From Thermotogota bacterium (GTDB lineage: Bacteria; Thermotogota; Thermotogae; Thermotogales; Thermotogaceae): 64,000 nt of DNA. Under the pieces are notes generated by a model. That model saw nothing but the letters and a program-made list of their open reading frames with translations. It searched no databases and had not been told where the DNA came from. The stretch is from NCBI GenBank assembly GCA_030550515.1, contig JAUQPE010000029.1:211749-275748 (forward strand), given 5' to 3'. This document shows positions 8,956 through 18,069 of the stretch, in pieces; positions within the stretch are counted from its first letter, which is position 1; every line of letters begins with the position of its first letter. Made by a program: the position numbers and the translations under genes.

Positions 8956-9783
8956 ATGGAACGTGTGATCGACCTGCTGTTGGGTTGGGTGAAGGAAGAT
9001 GAAGGATACCTGGACCTGGCCTCTTTCCCTCTACGTGGAACCCATGCGAACGCACACGTGATCCTGAAAACCCCCAACGTGGTGGTATCGGGGATAGGAG
9101 TCGTGGTAGCGCTCTGTCACAGGCTTGGAATTGAAGCTTCACCACTCGTGAGGGACGGAGAATTTTTGAAAGAAACGAAAGCGGTGCTGGAACTCTCGGG
9201 AGACGCCTACCAAGTGCTGGTGACCGAGAGGACCATCTTGAACGTGATGGCGGTGATGAGCGGCACAGCCACCGTCACGAGGAGATTTTCGGAAAAATTG
9301 AGGCACGCAAGGATAGCTGCGACCAGGAAGGTGTTGCCGGGGATGGGTCTTCTCCAGAAGATCGCGGTGTTGCACGGGGGAGGGGATCCCCACCGTTTGA
9401 ACCTCTCCGAATGCGTGATGATAAAGGACAATCACTTGAAACTCTACGGAGGGGTCGAAAAAGCCATTCGAGAAGTGAGAAGATGGTGTTCTTTTGCGAA
9501 AAAGATAGAAGTGGAAGTGGAAAACCTGAAAGACGCCTTAGAAGCGGTCAGATGTGGTGTGGACATCGTTATGCTCGACAACCTGTCCCCAAAGGAGGTC
9601 AAGGAGATCTCCGAGAAGGTGAAGGCGTTGAATCCGAACGTGGTGATCGAAGTTTCTGGGGGGATAAACGAGGAGAATTTGCCACTCTACGATCTGGAGA
9701 CAGTGGACGTCATTTCGACGAGCGAGATAACCATGAACATTCAGAAAGTTGATCTCTCGCTGGAAGTCAACGGTAGAGGTTGA
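8956..9783 (+). CDS. nadC: Nicotinate-nucleotide pyrophosphorylase (carboxylating)
   Basis: This 275-residue enzyme turns quinolinate plus PRPP into nicotinate mononucleotide, completing the de novo branch encoded by this operon. Visible signatures are 'TERTILNVMAVMSGTAT', the 'ATRKVLPGM' phosphate-binding region, 'KDNHLK', and 'VEVENLKDALEA' with 'DIVMLDN' of the barrel. ATG 8956 follows a GGGGTGA overlapping the nadA stop. The 3' end overlaps convergent yaaR by 17 bases. Confidence 0.97.
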   Translation: MERVIDLLLGWVKEDEGYLDLASFPLRGTHANAHVILKTPNVVVSGIGVVVALCHRLGIEASPLVRDGEFLKETKAVLELSGDAYQVLVTERTILNVMAVMSGTATVTRRFSEKLRHARIAATRKVLPGMGLLQKIAVLHGGGDPHRLNLSECVMIKDNHLKLYGGVEKAIREVRRWCSFAKKIEVEVENLKDALEAVRCGVDIVMLDNLSPKEVKEISEKVKALNPNVVIEVSGGINEENLPLYDLETVDVISTSEITMNIQKVDLSLEVNGRG

Positions 9784-10225
9784 GTATCAGGCCGTTTATC
9801 TCTTCCACCTTCGCCACCCAGTTTATGGTCCTTCTCTCGCCGCTCATAACCTTCTCTGCAAGTTCTTGGAGCTTTTCGTTGACTTCCTCCGCGATCATGT
9901 GGAGTCGAACTCGCCCCGTTGCGGGGTCTACCTTCCCGGCCAGCTTGTACAGGTTCTTCTCCACAAGTTTCAGGAACCTCTTTATCGCGTTCTTGTACTT
10001 CTCGAGGTTGACGGAGGTGGGCGATCGGACCAAGTCATTCCCCGCTTCCAAGATCTCTTCAACAGCCTCGTGCAGGAGCTCTTCAAGCTTTTCCGCCTCG
10101 ATTCTCCCGAGAGTTTCGAAGAAGTCACCCTTTTTGACTTCCCTGATCGAAGACCCCCTTTTCACTTTCTTCCCTTTCACTTCTTGGTTCTTCAAAGGTT
10201 CCCCACCGAGAGGATCTATCCTCAT
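9767..10225 (-). CDS. YaaR family protein (DUF327)
   Basis: This 152-residue soluble, highly charged helical protein is of the YaaR/DUF327 family, recognised from the pattern ending 'VKVEEINGLILNLYR' (KVxEINGLILNLYR) and the central 'LKLVEKNLYKL'. No biochemical function is established that I know of. It is the last gene of the long minus-strand run that begins with the two-component pair. Its ATG overlaps the stop of the preceding gene (ATGA), and a GGAGATC ribosome site lies upstream. Confidence 0.75.
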   Translation of the reverse strand: MRIDPLGGEPLKNQEVKGKKVKRGSSIREVKKGDFFETLGRIEAEKLEELLHEAVEEILEAGNDLVRSPTSVNLEKYKNAIKRFLKLVEKNLYKLAGKVDPATGRVRLHMIAEEVNEKLQELAEKVMSGERRTINWVAKVEEINGLILNLYR

Positions 10226-10878
10226 CTCTTGATCTCCTCGGAGATCAGACGCATTTTCTCAACGTCCAAATAGATTCGAACGAACTGTCTTCCACGTGCT
10301 TCGATGACCAGCGGTTTCTCCGTAAGGGAAGGGGCTCTGTAAAAGTTCACGGCGTAAGTTCCCATCTTCTCGAGGAACTTGTACAGGGCGTACCTGTTCA
10401 TGTTGCTGAACCCCAACTTCCTCGACCAGGAAACCACGGAGAACACGTCGAAGAAGCGCTTTCCTCTCTTTGACAGATCTTTCAAGAACCTTTCAAAATC
10501 GTCGTACCTCTCACCAAGCGTAGCCCTGCTCAATTCCCCAAATTCATCTTTTGAGAGAACAGAGTAATAAACCATCTCCGCCTTGACGTCGAGCAAGTTC
10601 TCTATCTTCTCCAAGTCGGTGAGAGGCCTTTCAGAGTAAAGGGATTCCCTCCTCACGGGGTCGAAAGATTCCTTCGGGAAAGCGATGACGGTGATCTTTC
10701 TCCTGTCATCGTCTATCCTCACGAAATACCCATCGCCGTTCACGCGGAAGAGCACGTGAGATGTCCTCGCTCTGTAATCTTTGGAGATCTGGTAGGACCT
10801 GTGATAAAGGAAGAAAGAAACGCCCAATCCCACTAGAATGATCGCGAGAACGATCACGAACTTACTCGAGCTCTTCAT
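10222..10878 (-). CDS. Membrane-anchored, diverged LCP-like protein
   Basis: This 218-residue protein has one N-terminal membrane anchor (about residues 6-26) and an external domain. The stretch 'VRIDDDRRKITVIAFPKESF' followed by 'LEKIENLLDVKAEMVYYSV' lines up by eye with 'GVADWKKKTLTLVSIPRDTL' and 'LLKVVENLLNVRFDGYVVL' of the LytR-CpsA-Psr protein at 45630. It lies directly downstream of yqeK, where many Firmicutes carry a LytR gene. The catalytic Arg of PRDT is Lys-Glu here and the RTDAI motif is missing, so it is probably not an active ligase. ATG 10878 has a GGAGG eight bases upstream. Family assignment is inference. Confidence 0.5.
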   Translation of the reverse strand: MKSSSKFVIVLAIILVGLGVSFFLYHRSYQISKDYRARTSHVLFRVNGDGYFVRIDDDRRKITVIAFPKESFDPVRRESLYSERPLTDLEKIENLLDVKAEMVYYSVLSKDEFGELSRATLGERYDDFERFLKDLSKRGKRFFDVFSVVSWSRKLGFSNMNRYALYKFLEKMGTYAVNFYRAPSLTEKPLVIEARGRQFVRIYLDVEKMRLISEEIKR

Positions 10879-11458
10879 CGACACGTCCTCCTTTCTTGGT
10901 CAAAACGCTGTTCCAAAGTTCCACCGTCTCCGGCAGGAGCAACAAGTCCCTTCCCACGGCGTAGAAGATCTTGTTCTTCAGAACTTGAAAGAATCCTTCC
11001 TCCAGACTTTGGAAGACGATGCGTCTCAAAGACTCCACACCCGGAAAGTTCCGGGTGGGCTCGATGGAGTCGGCTACAAACAGGATCTTCCCAATCTCCC
11101 CAAACGAAACGTGCCCGGATGTATGGTAGGCGACGGCCATCAGAACTTCTTCGTCTTCCACCCTGTACCTTCGCCTTAGGTACTCCGCGGCCACCTTTCC
11201 GTGTAAGAGCACGGGGTGATACCTCTCGATCTCCGACACCTTTAAACCGTAAGCCCTGGCCATCCTCAACAGTCTTCTTGGGGAAACATCCCTGAAGAGA
11301 TCATGGGCAAGCGAAGCCATTTCCAACCTTTCCATATCAACCCCATACGCTTCTCCTATTTTTCTAGCGAACTCCACCACGGAAAAGACGTGAAACCGTC
11401 TCTTCTCGGTCAACAACCTACCCAAGAGTGTTTCAAGATCGCTCAGTATGGCTATCAC
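10862..11458 (-). CDS. yqeK: HD-domain hydrolase YqeK (Ap4A hydrolase type)
   Basis: This 198-residue HD-domain phosphohydrolase has metal-binding motifs H29 region 'RRFHVFSVVEFA', 'LAHDLFRD' (HD pair), 'HPVLLHG' and 'AYHTSGH', plus 'VADSIEPTR' that is diagnostic of YqeK. Characterised members symmetrically cleave diadenosine tetraphosphate to ADP. It begins at a GTG adjacent to the DUF503 stop and overlaps the next gene by 17 bases. In other bacteria yqeK sits between nadD and a LytR gene. Here nadD is absent but the LCP-like neighbour remains. Confidence 0.88.
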   Translation of the reverse strand: MIAILSDLETLLGRLLTEKRRFHVFSVVEFARKIGEAYGVDMERLEMASLAHDLFRDVSPRRLLRMARAYGLKVSEIERYHPVLLHGKVAAEYLRRRYRVEDEEVLMAVAYHTSGHVSFGEIGKILFVADSIEPTRNFPGVESLRRIVFQSLEEGFFQVLKNKIFYAVGRDLLLLPETVELWNSVLTKKGGRVDEELE

Positions 11459-11740
11459 TCACCACACCTCTCTTTCCACTTCTTCCACTTCCAAACCGGG
11501 GTACATCTCCAGATACTCCAGTATGGCGTCGAACGTTCGCTCGATGGAGGCTTTATTGGTGTTCACGGTGGCTATGCCGATCTCGAGAAAGGTTTTCGAA
11601 TCCTGCGCCCCTACTTCTGATACCGAGATGTTGTACTTTTTCCTGAGTTCGTTCAAAATTCTCCTCACGATACCACGCTTTTCTTTCAGGGTCCTCACAC
11701 CAAAAATTCTAACACGAAGGTTCACTATTCCCACGTTCAC
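11459..11740 (-). CDS. DUF503/YlxP-like small protein
   Basis: This 93-residue protein beginning MNVGIVNLRVRIFG carries the DUF503 pattern 'RTLKEKRGIVRRIL' and 'VSEVGAQD...LEIGIATVN'. The fold is ferredoxin-like. YlxP in Bacillus lies between infB and rbfA but its role is unknown. The start is placed at GTG 11740, because a GAGGGTGA lies upstream and family homology begins there. The longer in-frame extension would overlap the amylase gene. It is sandwiched in an operon with 16 bases to the amylase stop. Confidence 0.72.
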   Translation of the reverse strand: MNVGIVNLRVRIFGVRTLKEKRGIVRRILNELRKKYNISVSEVGAQDSKTFLEIGIATVNTNKASIERTFDAILEYLEMYPGLEVEEVEREVW

Positions 11741-11756
11741 GCCTCTCACCCTCTTC

Positions 11757-13034
11757 TCAGTAGAGGACGAAGGACAGAACCATGGGTTCTCTTCCTGCAA
11801 CGAGTCTAGTTTTAGAGTTTTTAACGGACAACCTCACCAAATCGTTGCTGACGATGTCCTTCGCGTGGATCGAAACGTTCTCGAAGATTCCCGCAAAATC
11901 CACTTCCACTTCCACTTCTCCTTCGTGCAGTTCCGGGTTCAGAACGCAGAGGGCGAACTTATTCCCAAACCTCCACAGGTACGTGATCACACTGTTCGGC
12001 GTGCTGTTACTCAGGAAGATCATTTCCCCCTCCTTGAACAGGTCCATCTTCGAGCGGTAGAAACCCATCTTCTTGTGGAGGGAATATATCTGATTTTCTG
12101 CCTGAAGGTCAGCGATTGGAAGTTCATAGTGGTTGAACAGGTCCACTTCTTCCTTCAAACCATACTCTTGCCCGTTGTGGATCAAGGGGATTCCCTTGAC
12201 CGTGAAGAGGAAGACCACCCAGTGTCTCAACTTTTCTTCCGGCAAGAGTTTCGCTATTCGTACTTGATCGTGGTTCTCCAAGAACCGCATCTTCACGTAA
12301 CCGACTGGGTAGATCCTGTCCTGAAACTTGAGGAAATCGACGTAATCCTTCAGCGTACACCTTCCCGCCAAGTAATCCCTGAATTTGTAGTACCCATCGT
12401 AGTCGTAAGTGACATCAAAAGCCTTGTACATGTAAGGATCGTGAGTTTCAGAAATCCATATCAGTTCTTTTATCGCATTCAACCTCTTCCTCGCTTGAAC
12501 CCAAAAGTCGAGTGGTACCAGTCCCGCCACATCGCACCTGAAGCCGTCCACATCGAACTCTCTGACCCAATACTCCATCATGCGGATCATGTATTCCCTG
12601 AGCTCCGGTTTCGTGTAATCGAGATCGATCACGTCGGACCACTCCGGGACCTTTCTAAGAAAGTTCCCCCTTTCGTCCCTCAGAAACCATTCCGGGTGTT
12701 CCTGAAAGAGTACGGAATCCAACGCCGTGTGGTTCAAGACCATATCCATGATGATTCGCATGTTGAGCTCATGAGCCCTTTGAACCAGGTTCTTGAAGTC
12801 TTCTTTGGTCCCCAAGATCGGGTCGATTTCGTAGTAGTCTTTGATGGCGTAGGGCGACCCTAACGCTCCCTTTCGACCGACAGAACCTGTCGGATGGATC
12901 GGCATCAACCACACGGCGTTGACTCCGAGTGTTTTCAAGCGCTCGAGATCTTTCTCCAGAGAATGAAACTTCTTTCCGGTCTTACCTGGATAGGCCCGCG
13001 CAAACGCTTCGTATACGATGATACTTTTTTTCAT
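11757..13034 (-). CDS. amyB: Cytoplasmic alpha-amylase family enzyme (GH13)
   Basis: This 425-residue GH13 enzyme lacks a signal peptide, so it acts on intracellular maltodextrins or glycogen fragments. Conserved regions in order are 'DMVLNH' (region I), 'GFRCDVA' with the Asp nucleophile (II), 'IWISETHD' with the Glu acid/base (III), and 'FLENHDQ' with the transition-state Asp (IV). Size, absence of export signal and its place beside an EF-G paralogue match the intracellular AmyB of T. maritima, from memory. Its ATG overlaps the stop of the GTPase gene upstream. Confidence 0.9.
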   Translation of the reverse strand: MKKSIIVYEAFARAYPGKTGKKFHSLEKDLERLKTLGVNAVWLMPIHPTGSVGRKGALGSPYAIKDYYEIDPILGTKEDFKNLVQRAHELNMRIIMDMVLNHTALDSVLFQEHPEWFLRDERGNFLRKVPEWSDVIDLDYTKPELREYMIRMMEYWVREFDVDGFRCDVAGLVPLDFWVQARKRLNAIKELIWISETHDPYMYKAFDVTYDYDGYYKFRDYLAGRCTLKDYVDFLKFQDRIYPVGYVKMRFLENHDQVRIAKLLPEEKLRHWVVFLFTVKGIPLIHNGQEYGLKEEVDLFNHYELPIADLQAENQIYSLHKKMGFYRSKMDLFKEGEMIFLSNSTPNSVITYLWRFGNKFALCVLNPELHEGEVEVEVDFAGIFENVSIHAKDIVSNDLVRLSVKNSKTRLVAGREPMVLSFVLY

Positions 13035-15088
13035 TTGTTCTGTTCTTCAAGCTCTCTCTTCCTTTCCTGAATGATCCTTTCTTGAATGTGTGGTGGGACG
13101 ATCTCGTACCTCTGGAACCTCATCGTGAAGTAACCCCTACCACTCGTCAGCGAAGAGAGCTTACTGGAGAAATCGAGCATCTCCGCGAGGGGCACTTCCG
13201 CCTTTATCTTGGTGAAGCCTCTGCCTGCTGGTTCCATCCCAAGGGGCCTCCCCCTTCTGCTGGAGATCTCACCCATGACGTCTCCTGCGTTCTCTTCAGG
13301 TGAGAAGACCTCGACTTCCATGATCGGTTCCAGAAGGACGGGATTTGCGGCTTCCATTCCCTTCTTGAACGCCTGTATCGCCGCTATCTGGAAGGAGATA
13401 TCTGACGAATCCACCTCGTGGTACGACCCATCGAAGAGGATGACCCTCACGTCCGTGACGGGATAGCCGGCCAAGATACCCCTCTTCATCGCCTCTCTGA
13501 TACCTTTGTCCACGGACGGTATGAAGTTCTTTGGGATGACACCCCCGACGATCCTATCCACGAACTCGTAACCCTGACCTCTTGGAAGTGGTTCCAGCTC
13601 TATCTTCACGTGACCGTATTGACCGTGCCCACCTGTTTGCTTCTTGTGCTTGTGTTCCGCTATGGCCTTCTTTGTGATGGTTTCCCTGTACGCGATCTTT
13701 GGTCTTCCAACCTCCACGTCCACGCCGAATATCTTCTTGAGCCTTTCCACCATCACGTCCAAGTGCATCGCTCCCATACCGGAAATGACGGTCTCTCCTG
13801 TCTCTGCGTCGTATTCCCAGACAAAAGTGGGATCGGAATCCGCAAGTCTTGACAGCCCGTTGCTGATCTTGTCGATGTCGGATTTCGATTTCGGGTGAAC
13901 GGAACGGGAAAGCATAGGCTCAGGGAACGAAGGCTTCACTATCCTCAGCCTTCTGTCCCTGTGTGTCAGCGTGTCTCCCACGGCACCTTCTTTCAGCTTC
14001 GGAAGGACCAGGATGTCCCCAACTCCAACTTCCTCCACTTCCACTTGCTGTCTCAAGACCGGCAAGTAGACGTGCCCAACCTTTTCTTGAGAGTCTTTGT
14101 TTGCGTTCAAAATGGTGTCACCACTTCTCAAGCGTCCCGCTATCACTTTCGCGTACGTGATCCTACCTACGAATTGATCCACCACCGATTTGAAAACGTA
14201 CGCGCAGAACGGTTCTTCTTCTGAAAATGAGACGGTTATCTCTTCACCACTGTCCAAAACAGCTCTGTACGGCTTTGCTTCCAGAGGAGGAACACCTATG
14301 TCCACCAGGTAATCGAGGAGCAGATCGATCCCTAGACCTCTCAGCGCGGAACCGGAGAAGACAGGGGTGATCTTGCATTTCTTGTAACCTTCTTTCAAAA
14401 CTTTGAGCAACTCTTCCGGCGCGATCTCCTCACCCTCGAGGTACCTCATCATCAACTCTTCGTCTTCCTCCACCAAATCTTCCAAGTGTTCCGCTCTCAT
14501 ACTTTTCAACTCATCGGGAATGGGAACCTCTTGGACCTTTCCTCCATCTTGGACGTAGGCTTTACCCTTTATCAAATCCGCAACCCCACGGAAGTTTTCT
14601 GCCTCTCCTATCGGTACCACGACGGGTACGATTTTTCTGGAGAACCTCTCCTTAAGCTCGGCCAGAACATTTCCAAAATTGGCTCTTTCCTTGTCCATCT
14701 GGTTTACGAAGACGAGGATGGGCTTTCCAAAGTCTTCCGCCAACATCCAAGTCCTTTCCGTTTGGATCTCCACACCGGCCACCGCGTTCACGACGGAAAC
14801 GACGTTTTCCACTACGAATATCCCGTTGATCACTTCTGCGAGGAAGTCGCTGAAACCAGGTGTATCTATGAAGAAGAACCTATTCTCTTTCCAGTCGATC
14901 GTGGCCACGTGGGTGGAAAAACTTGCCCCCTTTTCCTGCTCGACAGGGTCGTAATCGATCTGCTTGGTGTCAGGCTTTTCGATGACACCCAACTTGTGTA
15001 ACACGTTGGCCAAGATTTGAGACTTACCCGAACCGTTGTGACCTATCAAAACGACGGTCCTGATCCTCTCGGCTGGCACCCTTCTCAT
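13031..15088 (-). CDS. EF-G-like translational GTPase (paralogue)
   Basis: This 685-residue protein has all EF-G domains, including 'MGAMHLDVMVERLKKIFG' and the C-terminal 'EVPLAEMLDFSSKLSSLTSGRG'. It differs from housekeeping EF-G at the G domain: P-loop GHNGSGKS (16-23), G3 DTPGFSDF (75-82) with Phe where EF-G has its catalytic His, and NQMD (129-132) where NKxD is usual. This matches the EF-G-like clade found next to amylase genes in Thermotoga. Its function is unknown, and canonical translocation is unlikely to be its main job. GGAGGTGG precedes the ATG. Confidence 0.87.
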   Translation of the reverse strand: MRRVPAERIRTVVLIGHNGSGKSQILANVLHKLGVIEKPDTKQIDYDPVEQEKGASFSTHVATIDWKENRFFFIDTPGFSDFLAEVINGIFVVENVVSVVNAVAGVEIQTERTWMLAEDFGKPILVFVNQMDKERANFGNVLAELKERFSRKIVPVVVPIGEAENFRGVADLIKGKAYVQDGGKVQEVPIPDELKSMRAEHLEDLVEEDEELMMRYLEGEEIAPEELLKVLKEGYKKCKITPVFSGSALRGLGIDLLLDYLVDIGVPPLEAKPYRAVLDSGEEITVSFSEEEPFCAYVFKSVVDQFVGRITYAKVIAGRLRSGDTILNANKDSQEKVGHVYLPVLRQQVEVEEVGVGDILVLPKLKEGAVGDTLTHRDRRLRIVKPSFPEPMLSRSVHPKSKSDIDKISNGLSRLADSDPTFVWEYDAETGETVISGMGAMHLDVMVERLKKIFGVDVEVGRPKIAYRETITKKAIAEHKHKKQTGGHGQYGHVKIELEPLPRGQGYEFVDRIVGGVIPKNFIPSVDKGIREAMKRGILAGYPVTDVRVILFDGSYHEVDSSDISFQIAAIQAFKKGMEAANPVLLEPIMEVEVFSPEENAGDVMGEISSRRGRPLGMEPAGRGFTKIKAEVPLAEMLDFSSKLSSLTSGRGYFTMRFQRYEIVPPHIQERIIQERKRELEEQNK

Positions 15089-15112
15089 ATCTCGACCACC
15101 TCCACATCCGAA

Positions 15113-16759
15113 TTATCTCCGCCAAACCAGGATTCCAACAGGTACAGCGGGTACACCTTCCACGTTTTTCACGATTATGTTGTTACCCACAACCATCGTT
15201 GAGGAACTTCCGCCGTCCAAACACATCGCGTTCTCAAAGTTCCTCTTCATCAAGAAGTCCACGAGCTCGTCGTAGGTCAATCCTCGCGTCAAATGGTTGT
15301 ATCCCTCAAAGACGATGAACCAAACCTTTCTGTCTTTTGTTGCCACCACCGTTCTCGGAGCCTTTATGTAGGCAATGTTACCTCCATACCTTGCTTTTTC
15401 TTCCCTCGCGTCCGGTAGCGGCGATCCGTTCTGAAGGAGCAGGGGACCTCCCTCCACGGCGTGCTTTATCTTCACGGGTATGTCGGTTTGAAAACCCAAC
15501 CTCACGGGATCACCCACGTTCAACCCGGAGAGGTATAACTCGTACTTCTTCGAGATGACAACCATCATTTCTTCTCCTTCTACACGTTGCTTGTAACCAA
15601 ATCCCTTGACCCTGTTTCTTTCGATCAGAATGTAGACTCTGTCGCTTCTTTCGGGTATGGGACGAGAGAAGTCCCGTGTGAAAAGTAACACGTCTCCCTC
15701 CGCTATCGTGTTGATCCCTTTTACCAAGAAGAGGGTATCCTTGAGTGAGATGGTCACATCCACCGTTATCCTGCCTATGAAAATCTCGTTTTCTTCGGTG
15801 ATCAAGAAGACGGGTCTTCTCGAAAACATTGTGGAGTAAGGTTTTCCGTCTATCACGATCAAACCTATCGGAAGCCTACTGTTGGGGTCGAAGTAGTTCG
15901 CGTTTATCCCAGCCAGTCCCCCACTCCTTCGCACCATTTCATCTATCCTCTCCAGAGTCCCAATCCCTCCCCTTGCAAGAACCGGTCTCAACGCAACCTT
16001 GTCAGGATCCATGACCAAATAACTGACGATCACCTTCTCACCGTTTCCCAAGTCCTCCACCCTTCTTTCGAACAAAACGCCATCCACGATCTCCATCTTT
16101 CCGAACAAACCCTTAAGTGAAGATATCTTGATCGTAATTTCCCCTTTTCCAAAAGTGAGATCCAACTCAGGCATCAACCCTTCCGTCAACGGTACATTTA
16201 TCCTAACACTGTTATTTTCGAGCGAAACATCGACGTTACCAGACGTAAGAGGTGTCAACCCCTCCACCGGCTGAACGACTAGAGTCAAACTCCCGTTCCT
16301 TATCTCCTCCCTGAACATCTCGGTCAGGAGAACACCGGTATGCTTGATGTACAAGGTGTTACCGTCTCTCTTCACAAATTGTATGGAAGGAAGTTTCTCA
16401 AAGAAAAACATCATCCCGTTCGACTCGTAATAGTACCAATCCGAGAAGAACTTTTTCAAGGCTTTGAGCGGTGCGTAAGCTTCTCCACTCACGACAACGG
16501 GAGGGGGGAACTTCTCCGAGAAATTGTAGACGGTCTCGTTTTCTTTCAAAAAAAGCACGTTGTTTTTGAAAACAACGTAATGGTATCCCTTCGAACTTAT
16601 GTATCCTATACCCACCTTCGCCAGATCGGAGATCTTCACGTAGATCTCCCCGTCTTTCTCAACGAAATCTGCCTTGCAGAAACTCTCGCTCCTCACGAAG
16701 TAAACACCAAAGGCTGGTAAGACCAAAAACAGTAGCCAAAACGCCAACCACTTCTTCAT
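15113..16759 (-). CDS. Secreted phosphodiester glycosidase family protein
   Basis: This 548-residue protein starts with a signal peptide (residues 1-18, 'MKKWLAFWLLFLVLPAFG'). Residues 25-110 look like a copper-amine-oxidase-type N-domain. The C-terminal half has the NAGPA/DUF2233 signature: 'GINANYFDP', 'AVEGGPLLLQNG', 'RTVVATKDRKVWFIVFEGY' and 'AMCLDGGSSSTMV'. NAGPA uncovers mannose-6-phosphate by cleaving an N-acetylglucosamine phosphodiester. Bacterial members are thought to act on envelope or exopolysaccharide phosphodiesters. It is in the drrA-hpkA transcription unit with an AGAGGTGAT ribosome site. Confidence 0.82.
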   Translation of the reverse strand: MKKWLAFWLLFLVLPAFGVYFVRSESFCKADFVEKDGEIYVKISDLAKVGIGYISSKGYHYVVFKNNVLFLKENETVYNFSEKFPPPVVVSGEAYAPLKALKKFFSDWYYYESNGMMFFFEKLPSIQFVKRDGNTLYIKHTGVLLTEMFREEIRNGSLTLVVQPVEGLTPLTSGNVDVSLENNSVRINVPLTEGLMPELDLTFGKGEITIKISSLKGLFGKMEIVDGVLFERRVEDLGNGEKVIVSYLVMDPDKVALRPVLARGGIGTLERIDEMVRRSGGLAGINANYFDPNSRLPIGLIVIDGKPYSTMFSRRPVFLITEENEIFIGRITVDVTISLKDTLFLVKGINTIAEGDVLLFTRDFSRPIPERSDRVYILIERNRVKGFGYKQRVEGEEMMVVISKKYELYLSGLNVGDPVRLGFQTDIPVKIKHAVEGGPLLLQNGSPLPDAREEKARYGGNIAYIKAPRTVVATKDRKVWFIVFEGYNHLTRGLTYDELVDFLMKRNFENAMCLDGGSSSTMVVGNNIIVKNVEGVPAVPVGILVWRR

Positions 16760-18063
16760 CTGATCACCTCTTTTATCAGTTGGATCTCTTTCGGCGGCTC
16801 GCCAGAAATCTTAAACGATCTCTCGAGCATTCCCAAGGCTTCTGTGAGCTCACTCTTTTTGGAATAATGTACTTTGAACACCACGTCCCCTCTCTCTACA
16901 AAATCCCCTATCTTCTTTTCCACGACCACACCGACGCTGTGATCCACACTGTCTTCTTTGCGCTTCCTTCCAGCTCCCAAAGCCATAACAGCTAAACCGA
17001 TCTTCTCTGTATCCATCCACGAGATGAAACCAGACTCCCGCGCCCTCACCTCCACAACGCTGCAAGAGATGGGAAGCACTTCTTCTGGCGCATCCACGAC
17101 CCTCTCGTCTCCCCCTTGGGCTCTAACCATCTCTCGGAATTTCTCCAGCGCCTCTCCACTCTCCAACTTCTCCACGAGGAGCTTTTTACCTTCCTCCGCG
17201 TCTTTCGATATCCCAGCCAGTTCCAACATCAGCGCTCCTAAGGTTAGGGATAACTCGAGAAGATCCCGTGGGCCATTTCCTTTCAAAGTATCTATAGCTT
17301 CGAGCACCTCCAAGGAGTTTCCAACCGCCTTTCCCAGAGGGTTGTTCATATCGGAAAGTACGGCAACAACTCTCTTTCCGAACCTTTTCCCGATCTCCAC
17401 CATGAGCTTGGCCAGCCTTCTCGCTTCATCCAGTTCCTTCATGAAGGCTCCCGTTCCAACCTTCACGTCCAACACAAACGCATCGCTTCCCCCAGCCAGT
17501 TTCTTGCTCATCACGCTGGAAGCGATTAAAGAGATCTCGTCGACGGTTGCTGTGGCATCTCTGAGGGCGTAAATCATCTTGTCCGCGGGGACCAAGTTGA
17601 GGGTTTGCCCGACTATGGCGATGCCGCACCTCTTCACGTTTTCCACGAATTCCTCCAGCGGGAGATCTGTGCGGAAACCAGGAATGGATTCGAGCTTGTC
17701 GATGGTGCCACCGGTGTGTCCAAGTGCCCGACCGGACATCTTGACGACGGGCAACCCACAGGAAGAAACCAGGGGAGCCACAACGAGGGTGGTCTTGTCG
17801 CCCACACCTCCCGTGGAATGTTTGTCTACCTTCACCCCAGGTATCGAGGACAGATCTACCCTTTCACCCGAGTCGATCATGGCTTCGGTGAGGTAGAAAG
17901 TCTCTTCTTCGTCCATGTGCCTGAAGTAAATCGCCATCAACCAGGCTGCCATTTGGTAATCGGTGACTTCTCCCCGAACGTAACCCAGTACCATGTACCT
18001 TATCTCTTCTCTGGAGAGTTTTCCACCGTTTCTCTTCTTCAAGATGATGTCGTACGGTCGCAT
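16756..18063 (-). CDS. pdp: Pyrimidine-nucleoside phosphorylase
   Basis: This 435-residue enzyme belongs to the thymidine/pyrimidine nucleoside phosphorylase family. 'DKHSTGGVGDKTTL' forms the phosphate site, 'SGRALGHTGGTIDKLE' is the family signature, and the C-terminal domain is present. It splits uridine or thymidine with phosphate in the cytoplasm. Length and start (MRPYDIILKKRNGG) fit the family. It follows the histidine kinase by six bases and overlaps the next gene (ATGA). The context suggests the phosphate-linked two-component pair heads its transcript. Confidence 0.94.
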   Translation of the reverse strand: MRPYDIILKKRNGGKLSREEIRYMVLGYVRGEVTDYQMAAWLMAIYFRHMDEEETFYLTEAMIDSGERVDLSSIPGVKVDKHSTGGVGDKTTLVVAPLVSSCGLPVVKMSGRALGHTGGTIDKLESIPGFRTDLPLEEFVENVKRCGIAIVGQTLNLVPADKMIYALRDATATVDEISLIASSVMSKKLAGGSDAFVLDVKVGTGAFMKELDEARRLAKLMVEIGKRFGKRVVAVLSDMNNPLGKAVGNSLEVLEAIDTLKGNGPRDLLELSLTLGALMLELAGISKDAEEGKKLLVEKLESGEALEKFREMVRAQGGDERVVDAPEEVLPISCSVVEVRARESGFISWMDTEKIGLAVMALGAGRKRKEDSVDHSVGVVVEKKIGDFVERGDVVFKVHYSKKSELTEALGMLERSFKISGEPPKEIQLIKEVIR

Positions 18064-18069
18064 TTTCCA

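Noticed and set aside
11448..12863. Long open frame opposite the amylase gene
   Set aside because: It lies wholly antisense to a gene with all GH13 motifs, has no ribosome site or recognisable domain, and reflects codon bias.
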